Origin: Anaerolineae bacterium
GTDB lineage: Bacteria; Chloroflexota; Anaerolineae; J102
Reading direction: 5' to 3'
NCBI GenBank assembly: GCA_026991225.1
Contig: JALXCB010000149.1
Coordinates: 1-42,003, forward strand
Length of the DNA stretch: 42,003 nt
The first letter of the stretch is position 1, and every line of letters starts with the position of its first letter. Below the pieces are notes generated by a model. That model saw only the letters and a program-made list of their open reading frames with translations, had not been told where the DNA came from and did not search any database. Below, piece after piece: positions 35,374 through 42,003 of the stretch. A program made the position numbers and the translations under genes.

Positions 35374-37695
35374 ATGGTCATGCGAAAAACCCACGTTATT
35401 GGCAAACCTTTTCCCCTGGTCGAAGCGCAGAAGAAGCTGACGGGCGTTAGTTGCTATGCGGGCGATGAGCGTTTCGGGCCCGAACTGCTGCACGCCCGCA
35501 TTCTGTTTAGCGAACGGGGCCACGCTCGCTTTCGCCTGAGGGGCGTCGAGGCCGCGCGCAAGCAGGAGGGCGTGGCCGCACTGCTCACCGGTCGGGATCT
35601 GCACACGCGGTTGGGCGCGGTCATCGAAGATCGGGAGCTGCTGGCCGTGGACGAGGTGAAGTATGCGGGACAGCCGCTGGCCGTGGTGGCGGCGGAGTCG
35701 ACCGAAGCGGCCATGCAGGCGCTGGCGATGATCCAGATCGAGTATGAGAGGCTGCCGGGCGTGTATGATATCGAGAGTGCGCTCGCTCCCAATGCGCCCC
35801 CGGTGCATCCCCATATGGCTTCCTATCGCGGCTTCGATCAGGTGCAGGCTGAACCGGAACGCAATCTCGCCCATCAGGTCGCGTTCCAGCGGGGAGATGT
35901 GGAGAAAGCGCTGGCCAGTGCGGCTTTCGTGCTGGATCACACCTACACCGCCGCGCCGCTGCAACATGCGCCCATGGAAACCCATGGCGGCGTGGCGCAA
36001 AGACAGGGGAAGGGTGGGCTGATCATGTGGATGCACACGCAAGCGCCCTTCCTGCAGCGGGAGGTCATCGCCCGGGCGCTGCACATGGATCCAAAGGACC
36101 TGCGCATCATCACCCAATGCGTGGGGGGCAGTTTCGGCAGCAAAGTGTTCGTCAGTGTGGAGGGACTGCTGGCGGCCATCGCCCGGGAGGTGGATAATCG
36201 CCCCGTGCGCCTTCATCTCACCCGCGAGGAAGAATTTCGGGCGGTGTTCATGACCCCAGCCATGCGGGCGCGGGTGACCATGGGCCTGGATGATCAGGGC
36301 CACATCGTCGCCATCCGTGCCATCTATGATTGGAACGTGGGCGCGAGCGTGGACGCGTTTCTGATGGAAATGCAGCGCATCGCCCTGGCGGGCGCGGGAC
36401 CTTACGCCATCCCCAACGCAGACATTCAGGTGAACGCCATCTACACGCATCTCCTGCCAGCCGCGCCCATGCGGGGACTGAGCATTGCACAGGTGCATTG
36501 GGCGGTGGAACAGCATGTGGATGAGTTGGCCGAGATGGCGGGCGTCTCGCCGCTGGCCCTGCGTCAGCGCAACCTGGTGAAGGGCGGAGACCAGCTTTTC
36601 CCCAACTTCGTCATGCACGCCAACGGGCTGGAATCCTGCGTTCTGGAGACGGCCCGGGCCATCGATTGGCAGCCGGACCATCAGCGAGAGGCGTCGGGCG
36701 CTGTCGCCTCGGGCAAGGGCCTGGCCATGGGCTGGAGTCCCATTCTCGTCTCTCCGCATTGCAAGAGCCGGGCCATCATTCAGTGCGATGGCGAGAATCT
36801 GTGCACGGTTATCGTGGACGGGGTCGATGTGGGACAGGGCTATTACGCGTTTATTACCCAGCTCATCTCGTTCGAGTTGAATTTTCCCATCGAATGGATC
36901 ACGGTGCAGCCCACGGACACGGGGAATTATGACTCTGACTGGCGCGCCATCTACAACAATCTGCTGTGGAGCACAGGCCGGGCGTTGTTACAGGCCACGG
37001 CCGAGCTGAAACGCCAGATCCTCTCGTACGTGTCGGAGATGTGGGAGGAGCCGATGACGAATCTGGACATCGTGGAGGGCGAGGTCATCTCGTACGCGAC
37101 GAAACGTCGCCTCTCGGTGCTGACGTTGCTGCAGGAAGGAACGGGGGAGGGCGCGCCGCCCGTGTTCCGGGCCGCGGGCGTCTACGAACCCGAGGTCAAA
37201 GCCGAGAGTCTGGATGGCGCGTTGCAGTCCTTCGCCACAACAGGCTACGCCGCGGAGGTGGCGGTGAATCTGGAAACCGGCGATCTAACGGTGCTGCAGC
37301 TGGCCGGGGCCGCGGATGTGGGACACGCCATCAATCCCGAAGGCGTCAAGGCCCAATTGAAGGGCGGCATCATCCAGGGCGTCAGTCAGACCTTGCTGGA
37401 GGAGATGCGGTTCAAGGATGGCGCGCCTGTGACCATCGACTTTATGAGCTATCCCATCGCCACCACCGCGGATATGCCCCAGCAGATTCATCCCATCGTG
37501 GTAGAAATTCCCCAATCCACCGGCCCGTATGGCGCTCGCGACCTCTCCAATCATGTGCTGGTGGGCGCGTCCGCGGCCATTGGCAACGCGGTCTATCGGG
37601 CCACGGGCGTGCGCATTCGGGAACTGCCCATCACCCCCCAGCGCATCTACGATGCATTGCAAACCCAGGCCAAAACGGTAGAAGGTAACTGCTAA
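35374..37695 (+). CDS. Molybdopterin-binding subunit of a xanthine dehydrogenase-family hydroxylase
   Basis: 773 residues from ATG 35374 (GAGG about 8 nt upstream); the longer frame from 35260 overlaps the 2Fe-2S gene and is rejected. The N-terminal domain contains ARILFSERGHARFRLRGV and DEVKYAGQPLAVVAAES. The Mo-pterin loop is QCVGGSFGSKVF, close to the usual GGGFGGK. The segment PMRGLSIAQVHWAVEQHVDELA corresponds to the family's RGFG-type active-site loop. It lacks the AYRCSFR motif of form I CO dehydrogenases, so CO oxidation is not supported. The position of the catalytic Glu (usual GVGEP or GMSEH) reads GARDLSNHVLV, giving Asn726. Substrate unknown; altered chemistry or loss of hydroxylase activity is possible. 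The last three codons before the stop were altered by a mobile element at 37685. Confidence 0.9.
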   Translation: MVMRKTHVIGKPFPLVEAQKKLTGVSCYAGDERFGPELLHARILFSERGHARFRLRGVEAARKQEGVAALLTGRDLHTRLGAVIEDRELLAVDEVKYAGQPLAVVAAESTEAAMQALAMIQIEYERLPGVYDIESALAPNAPPVHPHMASYRGFDQVQAEPERNLAHQVAFQRGDVEKALASAAFVLDHTYTAAPLQHAPMETHGGVAQRQGKGGLIMWMHTQAPFLQREVIARALHMDPKDLRIITQCVGGSFGSKVFVSVEGLLAAIAREVDNRPVRLHLTREEEFRAVFMTPAMRARVTMGLDDQGHIVAIRAIYDWNVGASVDAFLMEMQRIALAGAGPYAIPNADIQVNAIYTHLLPAAPMRGLSIAQVHWAVEQHVDELAEMAGVSPLALRQRNLVKGGDQLFPNFVMHANGLESCVLETARAIDWQPDHQREASGAVASGKGLAMGWSPILVSPHCKSRAIIQCDGENLCTVIVDGVDVGQGYYAFITQLISFELNFPIEWITVQPTDTGNYDSDWRAIYNNLLWSTGRALLQATAELKRQILSYVSEMWEEPMTNLDIVEGEVISYATKRRLSVLTLLQEGTGEGAPPVFRAAGVYEPEVKAESLDGALQSFATTGYAAEVAVNLETGDLTVLQLAGAADVGHAINPEGVKAQLKGGIIQGVSQTLLEEMRFKDGAPVTIDFMSYPIATTADMPQQIHPIVVEIPQSTGPYGARDLSNHVLVGASAAIGNAVYRATGVRIRELPITPQRIYDALQTQAKTVEGNC

Positions 37696-37839
37696 CGTAC
37701 TTGACTTTAGACCGCCAAAAGCCACGAAGGCTCGAAGTTTTTTCGAAGACACGAAGGAAAAATAATGAAAAATACGTCGTGCCTTCGATTTTCTTCGTGT
37801 CTTCGTGGCAAAAAGTGGTAGCGATACCTTAGTAGTTAC
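37685..37839. mobile_element. MITE-like element, GTAACT family, overlapping the end of the Mo-subunit gene
   Basis: 155 bp from GTAACTGCTAACG to GTAGTTAC, flanked by a perfect 8-bp target duplication GGTAGAAG (37677-37684 and 37840-37847). It is closely related to 5589-5742. The element supplies the present stop codon of the upstream gene. Confidence 0.9.
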
Positions 37840-37859
37840 GGTAGAAGGGTGATAACGGG

Positions 37860-38315
37860 CTACGGTTCAGTGGTTTCTGTCGCGGACTGGGCCGCCCGAT
37901 AAACTTCGGCCAGGGGGACGTCGTGGACGCGGGCCGCGGCCAGGCAGTCCTCGAACTCGGGCGCGGCCTTCCAGCGGCCCGGCGCGTACTCGGCCAGCTT
38001 GACGCGGATAGGTCCAAAAGGGGTGGCGACGGTCTCGACGCGACGGGGGAGGCTGTATCGCTGCACTTCCTGCTGGCGGACGCCCAGGGTGGTGGTGTGG
38101 GCGAAGATCAGCGCCCGCAGTTCGGGCGCTCGTTCGGGCGGGCAGAGGACGCTGAGCTGGGCCGCGGGCCGGTTCTTCTTCATCTGGATGGGCGTGAACC
38201 ACGCATCCAACGCCCCGGCCGCCAGCAGTTGCTCCAGCAGCGGGCCAAGCCACTCCGCGGGCATGTCGTCCAGGTTCGTTTCCAGGAGGATGAGGGTTTC
38301 GCGCTGTTCGGGCAT
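37860..38315 (-). CDS. Stand-alone LarC C-terminal domain (nickel-pincer cofactor nickel insertion family)
   Basis: 151 residues. It matches the C-terminal (LarC2) half of LarC/DUF111: LLETNLDDMPAEWLGPLLEQ, LLAAGALDAWFTPIQMKKNR, LSVLCPPERAPELRALIF, TTTLGVRQQEVQRYSLPR and FGPIRVKLAEY. Full LarC is about 400 residues, sometimes made from larC1 and larC2 by frameshifting. This half is known to bind CTP in LarC, which cyclometallates the pyridinium cofactor with nickel for lactate racemase. No N-terminal LarC1 sequence is present in any frame in the upstream 200 bp, and no larA, larB or larE is in the window. It may work with a separate LarC1 elsewhere, or have a different role. It converges with the Mo-subunit gene; before the element inserted, the stops were about 7 bp apart. 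No strong ribosome-binding site at ATG 38315. Confidence 0.8.
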   Translation of the reverse strand: MPEQRETLILLETNLDDMPAEWLGPLLEQLLAAGALDAWFTPIQMKKNRPAAQLSVLCPPERAPELRALIFAHTTTLGVRQQEVQRYSLPRRVETVATPFGPIRVKLAEYAPGRWKAAPEFEDCLAAARVHDVPLAEVYRAAQSATETTEP

Positions 38316-38395
38316 GATGGGTGTCTTGAAGGCGGGTTTGCAAGTGGTGGGAGGCAGGCGGGATGGCCGCTTGCGGCTTCTTGCGTTGGTTGCAC

Positions 38396-38459
38396 ATAAC
38401 CGCTAACGCATCCCAGTTAATAAACTACAAAGGGCACAAAGGCACACCTTAGTAGTTAC
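38396..38459. mobile_element. MITE-like element, GTAACT family, short internally deleted form
   Basis: 64 bp from ATAACCGCTAACG to GTAGTTAC, with CACAAAGGCACACC inside. The flanks GGTTGCAC (38388-38395) and GGTTTCAC (38460-38467) match at 7 of 8. It lies in the leader of the LarC2 gene. Confidence 0.7.
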
Positions 38460-38472
38460 GGTTTCACGGGAC

Positions 38473-38500
38473 AAAAAAGACCCGCCGAAGCGGGCCTTTG
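38473..38500 (-). terminator. Intrinsic terminator of the four-CNBD gene
   Basis: On the minus strand GGCCCGC-TTCG-GCGGGTC is followed by TTTTTT (38478-38473). A 7-bp stem with a stable UUCG loop and a full U-tract, 26 bp past the stop codon. Confidence 0.93.
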
Positions 38501-38526
38501 GGTTGGCAAGGGGAATGCCTTGGGGT

Positions 38527-41136
38527 TTACCAGTTCTTGCGGAAGATCACCGAGAAGGAGTTGTGGAACAAGGTGTTCCCGCCGCCGCCATCGGGGCAAT
38601 TGGCCTCGTCGGTGAAGGCGGAATCCAGCGCCTGGGTGATGTCGGTGCTGGCCGGGGTCACGCCATCTTCGGAAATGTAGACCACATATTGGGCATGTTT
38701 GAACATGTCGAAGGTGACGCGCCCGTCCTCAGGATTCATGAGCCAGTAATCCTTCTGCTCGGTGCGCTTCTTGGCCAGAATCTGGCCCAGATTGCCCGCC
38801 ACGGCCTGGATGACCCAGACGCCATTGACGCCGTTGCCGTTGGCGTCCACAACCTTGACGTAGATGTTGTGCTTGCCGCGGTTCTCACAAGGGCTCAGAC
38901 GCCGCACCTCAAGCAGGGTGTATTGCTTGGCAGGCTTGGGGGTGGGCGTGGGCTGAGCCGGAGCCGCCGCGGCGGCCGCTCGCACGACAGGCCGCGGGGT
39001 GGGTGTAGGCGGCAGGGGCGTATTCGTGGGCGTGGCCGTGGGCGTACTGGTGGGCGTCGCCGTGGGCGTGTGCGTCGGCGTGGGGGTGATGGTGGGCGTG
39101 TTGGTGGGAACCGGCGTGTCGGTGGGGAGGGGCGTGTAGGTGGCCGTGGGCATGGGCGTGTGCGTCGCCTCGCGCTTGGCCAGAGCCATGGCCACAGGCT
39201 GCATCACGTCTTCCGCAGCCACTGCAACCACAGGAACACCGTCCTGGCCAACGGGCGTCTTGGAGCCCTTCGCCTTCAGCGCGTTGGCGACGGTAAAGGG
39301 CGCCGACACGCCAATGAGTAGCGCCAGCAACAAGATGAGCAGGGCCAGACGCCATTTGGCTCCCCGGGAGAGGCCGCCAAACCACAACGCCAGGGAGTCG
39401 AACATGCCCGGCTTGGCGGGCTTCTGCGGCTGGATGGTGGCGACGGGCGCGGGGGCCGCGGGCTGCATAACCCGAGTGGGGGCCGCCGCGGGGACGGGTG
39501 CAGGAACCGGCGCAGGCTGGACGCCCGAGGCTTTCTGCTCGGCCAGCCGATGCAGCTTGCGGCTGAGCTCCCGGCTCATGTTCAACCCCACGATGGGGTA
39601 TTTGAGGATGAGCGCTTCCAGCTCCTCCCGGGTCAGCTCCCAGAATTCGCCGTCAGTTTTGGCGAAGGCGGTGTCGAGATGGGGCTCGCCGGAGAGGATG
39701 GCGGCCTCGCCGAAGAAATCGCCGTCGCGTAGGGTGAGGGTTCCCTCAGGCCCGCGCAGCTCGACCACGCCTTTCTCGATGATGTGCACTCGGTTGGCGG
39801 GAGCGCCTGCCTTGTAGATGATGTCGCCAGCCCGATAGCGGGCGGGCAACAGGCGTTCCGCCACATCTTCCAACTGTTCCACGCTGAGGCCGCTGAACAG
39901 GGCGATCAGACGCAAATGCTTTTCCACAAATGCGTGCCCCGCCGCGCCCAGGCGATCTTGCAGCACCTCGCTGAGGGCTTTGCCGATGACCGGATAGGCG
40001 CTAACCAACTCCTCGAAGTCAGAGCGGTAAAGGGCCCACAGCACCGTATTCTCCGCCGCCCGAGCGCCCGTGGATCGGGGCTTGCCCGTCAACAGGGCCA
40101 TCTCGCCGAAGAAGCCGCCCGCGTTGATGCGGGCCAGGATCTGGCCCTTGCGGCTGACGCTGCCCACGATCTCGACCCGGCCCTTGTCCACCAGGTAGAG
40201 GGCGTCGCCGACGTCCCCCTCCTTGTAGATGATATCGCCTGCGGCGATGGGGCGGACGACGAGCCGTTGGGTGACGGCGCGCAGGGTAGCGTCATCCAGG
40301 TTGGCGAAGAGGGGCAGCGCCCGCAGCCGTTCGATGGCCAGCTCTTCATCGCTGACGGGCAGGGGCGTATGCAGGCCCGCGCTGAGGTGCGGCACGAATT
40401 CGGGCCGTTCGGCGGCGATAGTCTCGAACGCCTCCCGGTTCAACTTCCACAGGGCGGCATCGGTCTCCGCGACCGCGGTGGCGTCGTAGGGCTTGTTGGC
40501 CAGCGTTGCGGCCAACCCGAAAATATCGCCAGCCTTCAGGATGCGGTCGCCCGCATCGGAACGCACCCGAACCTCGCCATTCTCCAGGATGAAGAAGCCA
40601 TCGTTCGCCTCTCCCGCCTGAAAGATGGTCCGCCCCGCCTCGAAATCCTGGAGCTCCAGGTGGGCGGCCAGTTCCTGCAATTCCTCATCGGTCAGGCCCT
40701 GCAGTGCCTCGGCCGGGCGCAAGCGATTGTGGATCAGGTGCTTTTCCACCTGAATGATGCGCGAGCCGAAGTTGCGCGAGAGCTTGAGCCCGATGGCGGG
40801 GTGGTCCTGGATGATCTGTGCCAGGTCCTCGCTGGTCAACGCCCAGGCGTCGGTGCCAATGGTGGCTTCAGCGGAAACAGCGCGTCGGCGTCCCAAGAAG
40901 ACGCCCGATTCGCCGAAGGTGGCGCCTGCGCCCAGGGTGGCCAGAGACACCGGCCCCACGCTGAGACGCACGCCGCCATGCTCGATCAGATAGAAGGCGG
41001 TGCTGGCATCGTCCTCGGCATAGATCAGCTCATGCGCGGCGAAATGCTGCAAGCGCATGCGCTGGACGATGACCGCCCGCTCTTCCTTCGTCAAGCCGGC
41101 GAAAAGCGTAGCGCGTTTCACGAAATCAGATATCAC
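38527..41136 (-). CDS. Membrane protein with four cyclic-nucleotide-binding domains and a secreted C-terminal domain
   Basis: 869 residues. Four CNBDs follow each other: about 8-130, 145-250, 270-395 and 408-525. The phosphate-binding cassette (FGE...R.A) is complete in domain 3 (FGEMALLTGKPRSTGARA, Glu345 and Arg354) and probably in domain 1 (FGESGVFLGRRRAVSA, Glu76). Domain 2 lacks both residues (FGLAATLANKPYDATA). Domain 4 has Glu477 but no Arg. A Pro/Ala linker leads to one TM helix (about 596-612), then a Thr-Pro linker (about 657-736) and a C-terminal domain (739-869) with VKVVDANGNGVNGVWV, an Ig-like motif. The CNBDs should be cytoplasmic and the tail external. A receptor or gating role is inference. 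Start GTG at 41136 has AGGAGG 12 nt upstream. The neighbour at 41519 carries a paralogous tail. Confidence 0.87.
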   Translation of the reverse strand: MISDFVKRATLFAGLTKEERAVIVQRMRLQHFAAHELIYAEDDASTAFYLIEHGGVRLSVGPVSLATLGAGATFGESGVFLGRRRAVSAEATIGTDAWALTSEDLAQIIQDHPAIGLKLSRNFGSRIIQVEKHLIHNRLRPAEALQGLTDEELQELAAHLELQDFEAGRTIFQAGEANDGFFILENGEVRVRSDAGDRILKAGDIFGLAATLANKPYDATAVAETDAALWKLNREAFETIAAERPEFVPHLSAGLHTPLPVSDEELAIERLRALPLFANLDDATLRAVTQRLVVRPIAAGDIIYKEGDVGDALYLVDKGRVEIVGSVSRKGQILARINAGGFFGEMALLTGKPRSTGARAAENTVLWALYRSDFEELVSAYPVIGKALSEVLQDRLGAAGHAFVEKHLRLIALFSGLSVEQLEDVAERLLPARYRAGDIIYKAGAPANRVHIIEKGVVELRGPEGTLTLRDGDFFGEAAILSGEPHLDTAFAKTDGEFWELTREELEALILKYPIVGLNMSRELSRKLHRLAEQKASGVQPAPVPAPVPAAAPTRVMQPAAPAPVATIQPQKPAKPGMFDSLALWFGGLSRGAKWRLALLILLLALLIGVSAPFTVANALKAKGSKTPVGQDGVPVVAVAAEDVMQPVAMALAKREATHTPMPTATYTPLPTDTPVPTNTPTITPTPTHTPTATPTSTPTATPTNTPLPPTPTPRPVVRAAAAAAPAQPTPTPKPAKQYTLLEVRRLSPCENRGKHNIYVKVVDANGNGVNGVWVIQAVAGNLGQILAKKRTEQKDYWLMNPEDGRVTFDMFKHAQYVVYISEDGVTPASTDITQALDSAFTDEANCPDGGGGNTLFHNSFSVIFRKNW

Positions 41137-41346
41137 GTGGCGTTCAAACCTCCTTGTTTTGACCGGAAGGGCGTTGCAAACCGCCCGTTCGGGCCAGGAT
41201 GCCCCGAATCAACCTTCGGGGAAATCGGAGTAAGCTTACCCCAGGTGGGGCGAAAGCTGCAAAATGAAAGAACCTTCATAAACCGGTCAGCAGTCGACAT
41301 GAGTGACGACTCGCCGATACGGATGAAGAGGGCGGGGTGCGTAACC

Positions 41347-41452
41347 CCGTAGACCGGTAAACCAGAAAACCAGGGAAACCGGGACATCTTCCTGGTCTAC
41401 TGGTCTACTGGTCTACTGGTCTACTGGTTTCCTGGTCTACCGGTTTACAACT
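41347..41452. repeat. Octamer tandem array CTGGTCTA with inverted left arm
   Basis: Seven 8-bp units from 41392 to 41447 (CTGGTCTA four times, then CTGGTTTC, CTGGTCTA, CCGGTTTA). The left part, GTAGACCGG and TAAACCAG (41349-41364), is their reverse complement, so the whole can fold. Related units lie at 20340-20390 and 32154-32170. It occupies the gap 41137-41518 upstream of the four-CNBD gene, where no gene or clear promoter is visible. Confidence 0.75.
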
Positions 41453-41518
41453 CTATTTTCAAAATAGCATTCAGCGTGGGCGTGTACGTAGGCCGGGGAA
41501 TAGCAGGTGCGGGCCGAA

Positions 41519-42003
41519 TCAATAGGTGCGCTGGAAGGTGACATCCCAGGAGTAATGGCCGTGACAGGCGTTGGCGTCGCGCAGCGCCTGGCAACTGGCC
41601 GCGTCGTGGCAATAACCCGCGGCGATGAAAGCCTCATCCGAGATGCGGTGCGGGTCGGTGACCATGCCCTCGGCGGTCTCGCTGACCACCTGACGCCCGT
41701 CCACGTCCCGGACCACGCGCAGACCGTCGCCATCGCCCAGAATCCACTCGGCCATGCCCGGGCCTTTGGAGCCGGTCACTTGCTCCACGCCGCTGTAAAT
41801 GCCCAGCACGGTGACGCCGTTCAGGGGCTGGCCGTTGGCGTCCAGGACGATGGCGCGCAACTGGCGCTTTTCGCCGCAGTGGAGGGAGGGGCCGTCGAAC
41901 CAACCGCCGTTCTCCTGCGGCCCCCACAGCCGCACGCTCTTGACCACAAAGTCCACCGGCGGCTTCGTGGGCGTGGGAGGGGGCGCGGGCGTGGGCGTGG
42001 GAG
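41519..42003 (-). CDS. 3' end of a gene for a secreted protein with a domain paralogous to the four-CNBD protein tail
   Basis: The frame is open to the window edge, so the 5' end is missing; the GTG at 41956 is internal. The visible part begins with a Thr-Pro linker (PTPTPAPPPTPTKPP) and continues as a 145-residue domain: VDFVVKSVRLWGPQENGGWF, HCGEKRQLRAIVLDANGQPL, NGVTVLGIYSG, and an end of HYSWDVTFQRTY. The order of motifs (VR.L, .ENGG, .LR..V.DANG.P.NGV.V, final aromatic strand) parallels the tail of the four-CNBD protein (EVRRLSPCENRGKHNIYVKV, DANGNGVNGV, FHNSFSVIFRKNW). Four cysteines are present. The unseen N-terminal part could also carry CNBDs and a TM helix, but this cannot be seen. 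No terminator is evident downstream. Confidence 0.75.
   Translation of the reverse strand, partial: PTPTPAPPPTPTKPPVDFVVKSVRLWGPQENGGWFDGPSLHCGEKRQLRAIVLDANGQPLNGVTVLGIYSGVEQVTGSKGPGMAEWILGDGDGLRVVRDVDGRQVVSETAEGMVTDPHRISDEAFIAAGYCHDAASCQALRDANACHGHYSWDVTFQRTY

Noticed and set aside
35374-37695. CO dehydrogenase large subunit (coxL)
   Set aside because: The AYRCSFR active-site signature of form I CO dehydrogenase is absent, so only the broader xanthine dehydrogenase family is supported.
41392-41447. CRISPR array
   Set aside because: Units are 8 bp with no spacers; it is a simple tandem repeat, and no cas gene is near.
41456-41518. Possible frameshifted continuation (Pro/Thr-rich reading) after the stop of the last gene
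   Set aside because: The protein already ends in an aromatic strand matching the natural end of its paralogue, and the following reading is too short to judge.

Overview
The window is a stretch of a GC-rich bacterial chromosome, most probably Chloroflexota (Anaerolineae/Caldilineae-like). This rests on secreted proteins with long Thr-Pro linkers (TPTPTPT, PTNTPVPPTAT), a secreted protein ending in YLPMVRK, and intergenic DNA crowded with palindromic repeats. It is an inference from style, not a phylogeny. No rRNA, tRNA, CRISPR array, prophage or transposase gene was seen.

Layout. 1-4019: 3' part of a huge secreted protein built from DNRLRE-type and CBM9-like modules; its last module is a near-perfect 672-bp tandem duplication. 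4104-5111: luciferase-like flavin/F420 oxidoreductase. 5824-9102: secreted subtilisin (S8) protease. 9798-12056: hotdog thioesterase and a two-TM protein of unknown function. 12063-16945 (minus): dnaG-rpoD-dgt information-processing cluster. 17413-20259: phosphofructokinase with pyrophosphate-type motifs, an orotate phosphoribosyltransferase remnant and glutamate dehydrogenase. 20746-21437: a dead toxin-antitoxin module. 21680-24471 (minus): tsaD, a TPR membrane protein and methylmalonyl-CoA epimerase. 24628-27946: second hotdog thioesterase and Lon protease. 28492-29695: adenylate kinase and a DUF123/GIY-YIG-like protein. 29818-31863: secreted protein made of six about 100-residue YDSGW repeats. 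32241-33712: HAD hydrolase and tandem GNAT. 34015-37695: three-subunit molybdenum hydroxylase (FAD, 2Fe-2S, Mo subunits). 37860-38315: stand-alone LarC C-terminal domain. 38527-42003 (minus): a protein with four cyclic-nucleotide-binding domains, one membrane span and a secreted Ig-like domain, then the 3' end of a gene carrying a paralogous secreted domain.

The strongest unifying signal is mobile. The intergenic spaces are filled with short non-coding elements (64-345 bp) that have terminal inverted repeats and flanking target duplications I could read directly. A GTAACT-ended family has 8-bp duplications: perfect at 5130-5474, 5221-5414 (nested inside the first), 14657-14779 and 37685-37839, and near-perfect at 17221-17365 and 38396-38459. 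A GGGTGYGTCCCAA-ended family has perfect 9-bp duplications at 9335-9552 and 9579-9698. A TA-flanked element at 21078-21320 splits an antitoxin gene, and an element at 28273-28461 sits just upstream of adk. These insertions have rewritten the C terminus of the Mo subunit, killed an antitoxin and displaced upstream regions. Heptamer repeats also supply the last codons of lon and of the TPR protein.

The best candidates for undescribed biology are the four-CNBD/secreted-domain protein with its neighbour, the six-repeat YDSGW protein, the molybdenum hydroxylase whose usual catalytic Glu is Asn, and the orphan LarC C-terminal domain beside it. Any link between these genes is inference from proximity.
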